A stretch of 33,992 nucleotides of DNA from positions 1 through 33,992 of the forward strand of contig CALCHY010000139.1 in assembly GCA_937907415.1 (NCBI GenBank), written 5' to 3'. Position 1 is the first letter of the stretch. Each line of letters starts with the position of its first letter. A model generated the notes under the pieces. That model was not told where the DNA came from. It ran no database searches and saw only the letters and a list, made by a program, of their open reading frames with translations. Positions 23,532 through 31,399 of this stretch are shown here, one piece after another. The position numbers and the translations under genes are program-made. Origin of the DNA: an uncultured Trueperaceae bacterium. Its GTDB lineage: Bacteria > Deinococcota > Deinococci > Deinococcales > Trueperaceae.

Positions 23532-24617
23532 CTACCCGTCCCCCGCCAACGCATGCAACGCTCCGGGCGCCATGGTCACCCGCGTGCCCGGCGCCAGCAA
23601 GCCCGCCTCGGCGGGGCTGGCCACGTCCACCTGCAGGTCGGGCAGCCCCTCGACGGCCACCATGTAGCGAGCGATCGTGCCGAGGAAAGTCGTGCGCCTC
23701 ACGGTGCCAAGAAGGGTGCCCGTGGGGCGCGCTTCCTGGTCGGCGGCGCGCGCCAGGTTCATGGCCTCTGGACGCGCCACGACGACCACGCTCGCGCCCG
23801 GCTGCTCCTGGAGGGGGTCCGCCAGCGTCAGGGTCGCGCCAGCTATGCGCACGGTGCGCGTGTCAAGCAGGACGCCGGGCAGGAAGTTGGCGTCGCCGAT
23901 GAAGTCGGCCACGAAACGCGACTCTGGCCGCGCGTATATCTCACGGGGGCTGCCCACCTGCTCTACGCGTCCGGCGTTCATGACCACCACCACGTCCGAC
24001 ATGGCCATGGCCTCGATCTGGTCGTGGGTCACGTAGACGCTAGTGATGCCGAGGCGCTGCTGCAGGTCGCGGATCTCGACGCGCATCTGCTCGCGCAGCT
24101 TGGCGTCGAGGTTGGAGAGCGGCTCGTCGAACAGGAGGAGCTTGGGCTGCATGACGATGCAGCGGGCGAGGGCAACGCGCTGCTGCTGACCGCCCGAGAG
24201 TTGGCTCGGGGCGCGCTTCGCCAGCTGGCCTAAGCCAACGAGCTCGAGGACCTGCCCGACGCGCTCCGCCAGCTCGCCCTTGCTCACGCCGTGCATGCGC
24301 AAGCCGAACGCCACGTTCTCGTACACGTTGAGGTGCGGGAAGATCGCGTAGGACTGGAAGACCATGGCGGTGTCGCGGACGTTCGGCGCCAGCTCGTCAA
24401 CGCGCCTGTCGCCGAAGTAGATCTTGCCGGAGGTTGGCTCCTCGAAGCCGGCGATCATGCGCAGGAGCGTCGTCTTGCCGCAGCCGGAGGGTCCGAGCAG
24501 CGTCACGAGCGCGCCCTTCTCGACCTCGAGAGTTACGTCGTCGACGGCGACTACTGTCGCGCCTTCCGGGGAGGCGAACTCTTTGCGGAGCTTCTCTAGG
24601 CGCAGGTCGGCTGGCAT
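23532..24617 (-). CDS. ABC importer ATPase, FbpC/PotA type
   Basis: The 361-residue ATPase starts at ATG 24617, 5 nt after AAGGAG (24628-24623); a GTG directly upstream is too close to that site. It has Walker A GPSGCGKTT (about 42-50), signature LSGGQQQRVALARC, Walker B LLLFDEPLSNLD and the H-loop TSVYVTHDQIEAM. A C-terminal TOBE-like regulatory domain at about residues 270-360 is typical of the CUT1/iron/polyamine class. It energises uptake together with the permease at 24642 and binding protein at 26399. It is the last gene of the minus-strand operon. Substrate choice depends on the binding protein. Confidence 0.92.
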   Translation of the reverse strand: MPADLRLEKLRKEFASPEGATVVAVDDVTLEVEKGALVTLLGPSGCGKTTLLRMIAGFEEPTSGKIYFGDRRVDELAPNVRDTAMVFQSYAIFPHLNVYENVAFGLRMHGVSKGELAERVGQVLELVGLGQLAKRAPSQLSGGQQQRVALARCIVMQPKLLLFDEPLSNLDAKLREQMRVEIRDLQQRLGITSVYVTHDQIEAMAMSDVVVVMNAGRVEQVGSPREIYARPESRFVADFIGDANFLPGVLLDTRTVRIAGATLTLADPLQEQPGASVVVVARPEAMNLARAADQEARPTGTLLGTVRRTTFLGTIARYMVAVEGLPDLQVDVASPAEAGLLAPGTRVTMAPGALHALAGDG

Positions 24618-24641
24618 CACAACTCCTTGGACTGGCGGCCG

Positions 24642-26318
24642 CTAGAACCGCACCGAGGTGGCATCCTCGGCGCCGCGGCCGACGATGAGGTTGATCACCC
24701 CGAACGCGACGAGGACGATGGCGAGGAGCACCATGCTGTACGCGGCCGCCACCCCGAGCCTGCCGGAACCGACCTCGTTGAGGATCTGCACCGTCATGAG
24801 GTTCCAGTTGGCCGAGACGAGGAAGATGGCGGCGCTGATGGCCGTCATGGCGCGCACGAACGCGAACACGAGGCCAGAGAAGAAGGCGGGCGCGATGAGG
24901 GGCAGCGTGATGCGCCTGAAGGTGGTGAGGGCGTTAGCGCCGAGGTTCTGCGCGGCCTCCTCGATGGCGGGATCTATCTGCCGCAGCACCGCGATCCCCG
25001 ACTGGATGCCGACGGGCACGTAGCGGAACACGAAGTTGAGCACGAGGATGGCCAGCGTGCCCGTGAGGATGAGGGGCGGGCCGTTGAACGCGAGGATGTA
25101 GCCGATGCCTGCCACGGTGCCAGGCACCGCGAAGTTCAGTATCGACATGAACTCCATGGCGGCGCGGCCGGGAAAGCGCCTGCGCACTACGAGGAAGGCG
25201 ATGAGCATGCCAAGCAGGCCGCTGATGGGCGTAGTGACCACGGCCACGACGATGGTGTCCTTGACCGTGTCCCACCCGACCGCGAAGACGTAGCGGAAGT
25301 GCCGCAGGTCGAGCGTGTAGTCGAAGCCCCACACGCGCGTGACGGCGCCGAGAAGGATGACGGCGTAGAACGCGATCACCACGACCGCGAACGCCACCAC
25401 CACCGCGTACAGGAACCACTTGGCGCCTGGCGAGACGATCTTGCTCGTCGAGGCGGTCGGCTTGCCCGTGACCGTGACGTACTGCCGCTTGGCCAGGTAG
25501 TAGCGCTGGATGGCGAAGGCAGTGATCGACGGCAGGAGTAGCACCCCGGCGAGCATGGCGCCGCGCGCCAGGTTGAACGAGCCGGTGATCTCGAGATAGG
25601 CCTGGGTGGCGAGCATGGGGAAGGAGGCGCCCCCAAGCACGAGGGGGTTGCCGAAGTCGGCCATCGACTCGATGAGCACGACGAGGAACGCGCTCGCCAC
25701 GCCAGGCAGCGACAGTGGAAACACGATGCGCCAGAAGACCTGCCAGCGGCTGGCGCCGACGTTGAGCGCGGCGTCCTCGAGGGTCGGGTTGAGGCCCGCG
25801 AGAACGCCGCGTAGGTTGAGATAGGCGATGGGCGCGAACGTGAACACTTGAGATAGGACGACGCCATGCATGCCGTAGATGCTGAAGTCGGTGAGCCCTA
25901 GGAGCCTGCGCGTGATCAGGCCGTTGAACCCGAACAGGAAGAGGATCGAGATGGCGCCCGCGAACGGCGGCGAGATGATCGGGAGCATGACGAGCGTGTG
26001 CAGCACGCGCTTGAACGGCACGTTGGTGCGCGTGAGCACGAACGCCGCTATGTAACCGATGACGACGCCGATCAGGCCAACGAGGCCGCCCACCACGAGG
26101 CTGTTGCGCAGTGCGTTCCGGTAGAGGCGGCGCTGGCCGAGCAGCTCGAAGTTGGCGAGTGAGAAGCTGCCGTCGGGCGCCTGGAAGGCCTTGAGCAGCA
26201 CGCGCGCGAGCGGCCACACGACGAACACGAGTAGAGACGCGATGATGAGCACGACCAGCACCAGCAGGATGGGGTCGCGCGCGATGATGCGGAGTTCTTG
26301 CCAGCCTCGCTTGAGCAT
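24642..26318 (-). CDS. Fused double-domain ABC permease, FbpB type
   Basis: The 558-residue inner-membrane protein has about twelve helices and is an internal duplication of the BPD_transp_1 permease. Each half carries an EAA-type loop contacting the ATPase: EDAALNVGASRWQVFWRI near residue 180 and EEAAQNLGANALTTFRRI near residue 455. Such fused permeases are the norm for ferric-iron (FbpB/SfuB) and related importers. It is 24 nt upstream of the ATPase gene and about 80 nt downstream of the binding-protein gene, with a long inverted repeat in that gap. No clear ribosome site precedes ATG 26318. Confidence 0.92.
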   Translation of the reverse strand: MLKRGWQELRIIARDPILLVLVVLIIASLLVFVVWPLARVLLKAFQAPDGSFSLANFELLGQRRLYRNALRNSLVVGGLVGLIGVVIGYIAAFVLTRTNVPFKRVLHTLVMLPIISPPFAGAISILFLFGFNGLITRRLLGLTDFSIYGMHGVVLSQVFTFAPIAYLNLRGVLAGLNPTLEDAALNVGASRWQVFWRIVFPLSLPGVASAFLVVLIESMADFGNPLVLGGASFPMLATQAYLEITGSFNLARGAMLAGVLLLPSITAFAIQRYYLAKRQYVTVTGKPTASTSKIVSPGAKWFLYAVVVAFAVVVIAFYAVILLGAVTRVWGFDYTLDLRHFRYVFAVGWDTVKDTIVVAVVTTPISGLLGMLIAFLVVRRRFPGRAAMEFMSILNFAVPGTVAGIGYILAFNGPPLILTGTLAILVLNFVFRYVPVGIQSGIAVLRQIDPAIEEAAQNLGANALTTFRRITLPLIAPAFFSGLVFAFVRAMTAISAAIFLVSANWNLMTVQILNEVGSGRLGVAAAYSMVLLAIVLVAFGVINLIVGRGAEDATSVRF

Positions 26319-26335
26319 CGGGTCTCGGGGACGGC

Positions 26336-26390
26336 TAGAGTGCGAGACTCGCGCCGGGCACGGGGCCAGGTGCGAGTCTCGACGACTCTA
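26336..26390 (-). other. Long intercistronic stem-loop between binding-protein and permease genes
   Basis: TAGAGT (26336-26341) pairs with ACTCTA (26385-26390), and CGAGACTCG (26343-26351) pairs with CGAGTCTCG (26373-26381). The result is a 15-bp interrupted stem with a 1x3 internal loop and a 21-nt GC-rich loop. It starts 9 nt beyond the binding-protein stop on the minus strand. It likely stabilises the upstream message or partly terminates, giving more binding protein than permease. Confidence 0.65.
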
Positions 26391-26398
26391 CTTGCGGA

Positions 26399-27391
26399 CT
26401 ACTGTCCGAGTACTTCTTCGACCCAGCGGTCGACGAGGCGCTGCCGGTTGTCTGCTGCGTAGGTCGGGTCCCAGCTCACGAGTTTGATGTCGGAGAGCGA
26501 CGGGACGCCAGGGCCCGCGCTGACGTCGGCGCGGATGGGCATGAAGTAGGTCTTCTGCGCCGACAGGGCAGCTTGGCCCTTCTCCGAGGTCATCCAGTCG
26601 ACGAGCTGCTCCGCGCCCCCGAGGTTAGCGGCGCCCTTGAGGATCGACATGGCCGCGACCTCATAACCGACGCCCTCGCTGGGGAACACGACCTGGACGG
26701 GGAAGCCTTCGTCGATGAGTTTGAGGAAGCCTGGGCTGAACTGGATGGCGACGGCCGTCTCGCCCACACCGAGTGCGCCGGACGGGGCCGTGCCACTCTG
26801 GGTGTACGTCTGCACGTTCGCGTTGAGGGCCTTCATGTAATCGAAGGCCGCGTCCTCGCCCATGATGTTCACGAGCGTCAGGACGAGGTTGTAACTCGTG
26901 CCAGACGACTGCGGCGACGGCATCTGGATGAGGCCCTTGTAGCTCGGGTCGAGGAGGTCTGCCCAGCTGGTGGGCACTGCAACGCCGCGACTCGCGAGCG
27001 TGTCGGTGCGCACGCCGATGGCGAGAGGGTTCGTGTAGATGGCGTGCCAGTAGCCGTCTGCGTCTTTGAAGGAGTCGGGAAGTGCGTCGGCGTTGGCGGA
27101 CACGTACGGCTGGGTGAGGCCGCGGTCCTTGGCGATGATGTGGTTCTCGCTAGGCGCGCCGAACCAGACGTCGGCCTGCGGGCGGTTCTTCTCGGCCTCG
27201 ATGCGCGATAGCGCCGGGCCCGCCGAGAGGAACACCATCTGGACCTGCACGCCGGTGTCGGCGGTGAAGGCAGCCAGGATGTGACGGGCGTTCTCCTCGT
27301 CGACGCTCGAATAGACGGTCAGCGTCTGGGCGGAAGCGAGACTCAGCAGCGCGGCTGCCAGGAGCGTCATGAAGATGTGCTTGAAACGCAT
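26399..27391 (-). CDS. ABC importer substrate-binding protein, FbpA/AfuA-like
   Basis: The 330-residue precursor has a clear signal peptide of 22 residues with cleavage after LASAQ or LASA. Mature residues open with TLTVYSSVDEENARHIL, the standard opening of iron(III)/phosphonate-type binding proteins of the SBP_bac_6 class, followed by QADVWFGAPSE and PTSWADLLDPSYKG. The adjacent pair of tyrosines that binds ferric iron in classical FbpA is not evident; the corresponding late region has SPQSSGTSYNLVL. The substrate may thus be ferric iron bound in another way, 2-aminoethylphosphonate or another anion. It has a good ribosome site GGAGGG (27399-27394) before ATG 27391 and is first in its operon. 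Confidence 0.88.
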   Translation of the reverse strand: MRFKHIFMTLLAAALLSLASAQTLTVYSSVDEENARHILAAFTADTGVQVQMVFLSAGPALSRIEAEKNRPQADVWFGAPSENHIIAKDRGLTQPYVSANADALPDSFKDADGYWHAIYTNPLAIGVRTDTLASRGVAVPTSWADLLDPSYKGLIQMPSPQSSGTSYNLVLTLVNIMGEDAAFDYMKALNANVQTYTQSGTAPSGALGVGETAVAIQFSPGFLKLIDEGFPVQVVFPSEGVGYEVAAMSILKGAANLGGAEQLVDWMTSEKGQAALSAQKTYFMPIRADVSAGPGVPSLSDIKLVSWDPTYAADNRQRLVDRWVEEVLGQ

Positions 27392-27746
27392 GTTCCCTCC
27401 GGTACGCGAGGCGACGGCCCGAACGGTCGGCGAGAGCGACGCGCCACGTGCGTGACGAACGACCGACCTGGTCGACTGACCGCGGCTTGCTGGGTGATTC
27501 TACCGTGCAAGCGAAAAGTGGCCGTGACGGAAAAGGACCGTTCCGAGGCCCTGACCGCGCGACGGCCGCCAAGTGTTCGTATGCGCCAGAAAGCAGTAGT
27601 CCCTCGTTCGCAAAATGATCAGGTCCGTGCGCTAAGTGGTAGCGTTTTCCGTTGGGAGAGGGGTCTAGGATGACGAGGAAACTTAGCTGGCCGCGTTGGG
27701 TTGCCGTCTGGCAAAGGCGTGTGGGGTGCACGGTAGGAGCAGCTCG
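27392..27746. other. Divergent intergenic region, 355 bp
   Basis: This region separates the minus-strand ABC operon from the plus-strand gene at 27747. It holds the 11-bp palindrome CGACCTGGTCG (27464-27474), a possible operator for the importer, and TAGGAT (27666-27671), a possible -10 on the plus strand without a good -35. On the minus strand TAGAAT occurs near 27497. No open frame here looks like a gene, and I see no tRNA or repeat array. Confidence 0.45.
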
Positions 27747-28616
27747 ATGATCTCTCGCTTGCCGTACATCGAGGGCTCGACGACGAGCGTCAGCGCTCAG
27801 AACCTGCTGGAGCGGGTGGGGGTCAGACCGCCTTACTTCGCGTTGACCGACATCAGCGTAGCGGGCCTCGGGCTGCAGGCTACCGCCGCAGCCGAATCGC
27901 CGAGCTACCTCGAACTCGGTCCCATGCCTGCGGCCGAGCTTGGCAGGCACGCCGCCATCGTCGGTCTGGCAAGCGCGGCGGCCCAGCAGGGCGACGACAG
28001 GCGCCGTTACTACCTCGCGCGCCGCGCCGAGTGCCTTTACCTACCTAACGATGCGCCTTACGGCGCGCCGGTTCGCTTCCACGGGCGCATCCTCGACCTC
28101 GACAAACGTAGCGCGAGGGCGTCGATAGAAGCCACGGCCAAAGGTGCGCCGCTTGCGTCGTTCAAGGTCGATTACACGGTGCTCACGGACTCGGCCTTCG
28201 AGCGACTGTTCCGCATCAGGGGCACGCCAACGCCCAACGCTCCGAGCCCGTACGGTTCGCTGCTCACCACGAGTTGGCACGGAACGATAGACATGGCCGA
28301 GCAAGTAGTGGAGTCGTTGCCTGTCGGTGCTTGCGTGGGCCACTTCGACGGCTACCCGGCGCTGCCCGTCGCCGTTCTCATGGGCCAGCTCTCGTACCTA
28401 GCTGGCCGCCTTCACGACGTGCCCTACCGCGTAGTGCGCGGCGAGGTCGAGGCCAGCGACCTCGTGTGGGCAGGCGAGCGGGCTGTCTTCCGCGTTGCGC
28501 GTGACGGTTTCGGCGATACCCAAGCCACACGCGGCGCTCAACGTTATCGCTGCGAGGCGTGGGCCGGCGACCGGTCCGTGGCGTCCATGACCTTGTGGCT
28601 CGAATCAGTTGACTAA
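27747..28616 (+). CDS. Unknown protein, possibly double hot-dog fold (thioesterase/dehydratase-like)
   Basis: I choose ATG 27747 with TAGGAG (27734-27739) 7 nt upstream, giving 289 residues; an earlier start at 27696 lacks a ribosome site. The protein has no signal peptide or helix bundle typical of membrane proteins. Two halves alternate strand-rich segments: GRHAAIVGLASAAAQQG near residue 75, VRFHGRILDLDKRSARASIEA near 110-130, then GHFDGYPALPVAVLMGQLSYLAG near 195-217 and WAGERAVFRVARDG near 240. This pattern is suggestive of paired hot-dog domains as in acyl thioesterases or hydroxyacyl dehydratases, but no catalytic motif is certain. It stands alone between divergent and convergent neighbours. 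Function is unknown. Confidence 0.7.
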   Translation: MISRLPYIEGSTTSVSAQNLLERVGVRPPYFALTDISVAGLGLQATAAAESPSYLELGPMPAAELGRHAAIVGLASAAAQQGDDRRRYYLARRAECLYLPNDAPYGAPVRFHGRILDLDKRSARASIEATAKGAPLASFKVDYTVLTDSAFERLFRIRGTPTPNAPSPYGSLLTTSWHGTIDMAEQVVESLPVGACVGHFDGYPALPVAVLMGQLSYLAGRLHDVPYRVVRGEVEASDLVWAGERAVFRVARDGFGDTQATRGAQRYRCEAWAGDRSVASMTLWLESVD

Positions 28617-30578
28617 GGTCTTGGTCACGACGTGAGTGTGGCTCGGAGCTAGCTGTAGGAACGGCCGCACTTCCGACGCCTTCACGGGCCGCGAGAACAG
28701 GTAACCCTGCCCGAGGTGACAGCCAAGGTCGCGTAGCACCTGGCGCTGCGCTGCGGTCTCGATACCCTCCGCCACGATCTGGAGATCCAGGTGCTTCGCG
28801 ACGTGCGTGATGGCCTCGACGAGAGCCAACGCGAACTGCGGCGCCTGCAGCGGCGAACCGAGGTCCTTGACGAAGCTGCGGTCGATCTTGACGGTGTCGA
28901 TAGGCAGGTCACGCAGGTAGGCGAAGGACGAGTAGCCGGTGCCGAAGTCGTCGATGGCGATCCTCACGCCGAGTCGCTGCAAGCGCTGAAGCGTCTCTAC
29001 TACGTGGTCGACCCCGTGCATGACGATGCCTTCGGTCAGCTCGATCTCGAGGAGCTCCGGCAGTAGCGCGTGGTCTTCGAGGGCAGCCTCAACGGTGCGG
29101 TAGAAGCCAGGATGAGCGAACTGCATGGCCGAGACGTTGACCGAAACGACCAACCCGTGGCCGGAGAGCGCCTCCCAAGCCTTCGCCTGGCGGCAGGCTT
29201 CACGCAGCACCCACTCGCCAAGTGAGACGATGAGCCCGCTGCGCTCGGCGATCGGGATGAACTCGGTCGGGCCGACATGACCCCACTTAGGGTGGTGCCA
29301 ACGAGCAAGCGCCTCGACCTTCACCATGTCGCCGGTGCCGAGGTCGTGGATGCCCTGGTAGACCAAGGACAACTGGTCGCGATCGCTGCTTAGCGCCGCC
29401 CGAAGTTCGCGTTCGAGGTTGCGCTGACGCTCGACCTGCGCGTCCGAGTCGTCGCGGTAGCGTTGGACGCCGTTCTTGCCAGAGCGCTTGACGCGGTACA
29501 TGGCCGAATCGGCATGGCGAAGCAGCGTAGGGCCGTCGGAGGCGTCGTCTGGGTAGAGGCAGATGCCGATGCTGGCGCTCACGTGGTGTGACATGCCGTG
29601 CAGCTCGAACGGCGTCACCAACGCGGCCTGAAGCTTGCGGGCGCTGAACATGGCGGCCTGGGCGCTCTGCACATCGTCGAGCACGATGACGAACTCGTCG
29701 CCACTCATGCGCGCCATGAGGTGGGCCTGGTCGAGTTCATTCCGTATCCGTCCAGCCACGGAGGTTAGCAACTCGTCTCCCGCCTCATGGCCGAGGGTGT
29801 CGTTGACGACCTTGAAGCCGTCGATGTCTAGATACATGACTGCCACGCGGCTATCTTTGGCGGTAGCTCTTTCGAGCAACTTGCCGAGTTCGTTGTCGAG
29901 ATGAACACGGTTGGCGAGGCCCGTCAGCGCGTCCCGATAGGCGTGCTTCTCGGCCTCTTCCATGCGCGCCCTTGTAAGCGTCTGCTGCTCCTTGTAGCGA
30001 ATGAACGCCGACGTGAGCGCTAGGAACACCGTGTTGGCGAGGTTGAGCTCGATGAGGGTGTAGACGACACCCCAGTTGACGTCGCCCGCCAGCAGGCCAG
30101 GCAGCGTGTAGGCGGTCGCCAGCGCTAGCATGCCCGCGGTGAACGCTCGCACGATGATCTGCCCGAGCCGCGCCTCGGTCAAGATGAACGACAACAAGTA
30201 CACCACGGGGATCCAGAACAGCGTCTCCGTGAACTGCGCGTGCAACGCCGTCTCGCTCGGCGAGAAGAACAGCAGCCACCCGAGCTTCGCGAAGAAGAAC
30301 GTGCTGGCGCCGCCGATGATCGCCAGCACGACGAGCGCCAGCGACCGGGGTTTGAACGCCAAGAGGCCTTCGAGGGCAAGGAGCAGGAACCCCATGACCG
30401 GGTAGACGATCATGTCGAAGGTGGTCGCCTGCCCGCTCGGGTTCTCCAGCGCCCAGCCGATGAAGTAGGCCAGGGCGCCGAAGGGAATGAAAGCAAGTAG
30501 CGTCTTGCGCCACTCCTGGTTGTAGCGAGTGCCGATCGGCTTGACGTGCTGGTTGGCGCGTTGGCTCACCGAAGTCAC
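28605..30578 (-). CDS. Membrane-anchored GGDEF-EAL cyclic-di-GMP signalling protein
   Basis: The 657-residue protein has an N-terminal membrane sensor (about residues 25-195, five to six helices), a GGDEF domain (about 212-375) and an EAL domain (about 390-645). The cyclase motif reads SGDEF at 292-296, a variant still found in active enzymes. The EAL domain looks complete: EAL at 422-424, the NVSAMQF asparagine, ELTEG, DDFGTG at 543-548 with both metal aspartates, KIDRSFV and the VAEGIE glutamate. Phosphodiesterase activity is therefore likely, and cyclase activity possible. GTG 30578 follows TACTGT (30590-30585) by 6 nt, a leaderless pattern. Its last 12 bases overlap the convergent gene at 27747-28616. 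Confidence 0.93.
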   Translation of the reverse strand: MTSVSQRANQHVKPIGTRYNQEWRKTLLAFIPFGALAYFIGWALENPSGQATTFDMIVYPVMGFLLLALEGLLAFKPRSLALVVLAIIGGASTFFFAKLGWLLFFSPSETALHAQFTETLFWIPVVYLLSFILTEARLGQIIVRAFTAGMLALATAYTLPGLLAGDVNWGVVYTLIELNLANTVFLALTSAFIRYKEQQTLTRARMEEAEKHAYRDALTGLANRVHLDNELGKLLERATAKDSRVAVMYLDIDGFKVVNDTLGHEAGDELLTSVAGRIRNELDQAHLMARMSGDEFVIVLDDVQSAQAAMFSARKLQAALVTPFELHGMSHHVSASIGICLYPDDASDGPTLLRHADSAMYRVKRSGKNGVQRYRDDSDAQVERQRNLERELRAALSSDRDQLSLVYQGIHDLGTGDMVKVEALARWHHPKWGHVGPTEFIPIAERSGLIVSLGEWVLREACRQAKAWEALSGHGLVVSVNVSAMQFAHPGFYRTVEAALEDHALLPELLEIELTEGIVMHGVDHVVETLQRLQRLGVRIAIDDFGTGYSSFAYLRDLPIDTVKIDRSFVKDLGSPLQAPQFALALVEAITHVAKHLDLQIVAEGIETAAQRQVLRDLGCHLGQGYLFSRPVKASEVRPFLQLAPSHTHVVTKTLVN

Positions 30579-30584
30579 GGGTGA

Positions 30585-30590
30585 ACAGTA
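30585..30590 (-). promoter_or_regulatory. Leaderless-type -10 box
   Basis: TACTGT on the minus strand lies 6 nt before GTG 30578 of the GGDEF-EAL gene, and no ribosome site is present. This is the TANNNT-N6-start arrangement of leaderless genes. Confidence 0.45.
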
Positions 30591-30759
30591 GCCGCAGGCG
30601 CATAACGGGAACCTTACGCAAGGCTACCTACCTGCTGCTTCAAGGCAGCGCCGCAACGCTTGGCGATTACCCCCTCGAGCTTGTGGCTTCGGGGCTCCCG
30701 GCGATCCGAGACGCGCCCACTCGACCTCGAAGAGCTGGGCAGGAAGAAGCCAACGGATC

Positions 30760-31245
30760 TCAACCTCCCCTAAGCGGCGGCCCGACGATGGTCATGCCGT
30801 GCGCCTCGAACAGCGGCCGGAGCTCGTCGGAGGTAGGCATGGCAGGCAGCTTCGATGCCGCCTCGAAGAACGCCTCCATCGTGAGGGCAGGCTGGAGCGC
30901 GATCAATATCCTCCCGGCGGCCGCGCCATCCAGCGCCCAGGTGTGGGGCACGCCGCTTGGGGCCAGGATGGAGTCGCCCGGCCCGAGGCGGTGGAGGTTC
31001 CCTCCCACCTCGACAAGGTAGTCGCCATGGACTACGTAGAACCACTCATCCTGTTCGAGGTGCTGATGTCGCGGTGGGCCACCCTGGTAGGCGTTGTGCT
31101 GTTCGATGACGAGAAGGCCGCCGCCGGTGTCTCTCGAAGAGACCTTGATGCTGAACGGCATGACGCCGAACACGCTGCGTTGTTGGCCGAACCGATCACC
31201 CCCCGCAGGCACGTAGGCACCCTGGTTCGCATTGGGCCGTGACAT
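30760..31245 (-). CDS. Small cupin-domain protein
   Basis: The 161-residue protein starts at ATG 31245 with AGGAG 4 nt upstream; an earlier start in frame has no support. It is a single cupin barrel. Motif 1 reads PRHQHLEQDEWFYVVHGD at about residues 58-75, with two His and Glu as metal ligands, and motif 2 reads GDSILAPSGVPHTW near 87-100, with the third His. About 40 C-terminal residues form a helical tail beginning near TMEAFFEAASKLP. Such proteins are often sugar- or metabolite-binding enzymes or sensors. It lies upstream of the GGDEF-EAL gene on the same strand but 181 nt away, so co-transcription is possible but not evident. Confidence 0.85.
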   Translation of the reverse strand: MSRPNANQGAYVPAGGDRFGQQRSVFGVMPFSIKVSSRDTGGGLLVIEQHNAYQGGPPRHQHLEQDEWFYVVHGDYLVEVGGNLHRLGPGDSILAPSGVPHTWALDGAAAGRILIALQPALTMEAFFEAASKLPAMPTSDELRPLFEAHGMTIVGPPLRGG

Positions 31246-31388
31246 GGCTCTCCTCGTCGATTGCGCCGCGCCGTTGAGCGGTTCGGCGCCTGGATTGTAG
31301 AGGGCGGCACGGCCCCTCACCCAGACTCACGCTACCCCCGCGGCCCGCGTCGACGTACGTCCGCCCCGGCCCCCTCGCCCGCTGGCAG

Positions 31389-31394
31389 TACCCT
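31389..31394 (+). promoter_or_regulatory. Leaderless-type -10 box
   Basis: TACCCT lies 5 nt before ATG 31400 of the PAS-GGDEF-EAL gene. The GAGGG directly adjoining the ATG is too close to act as a ribosome site, so a leaderless start is the simpler reading. Confidence 0.4.
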
Positions 31395-31399
31395 GAGGG

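Noticed and set aside
23523..25541. Long plus-strand open frames antisense to the ABC ATPase and permease genes
   Set aside because: They are rich in Arg, Ala, Gly and His, have no domain pattern and lie opposite clear ABC transporter genes; in GC-rich DNA such shadow frames are expected.
27464..27474. CGACCTGGTCG palindrome as a definite operator of the FbpABC-type operon
   Set aside because: It occurs once, is only 11 bp and lies about 75 bp upstream of the start codon without a mapped promoter; it is too weak to list as a regulatory site on its own.
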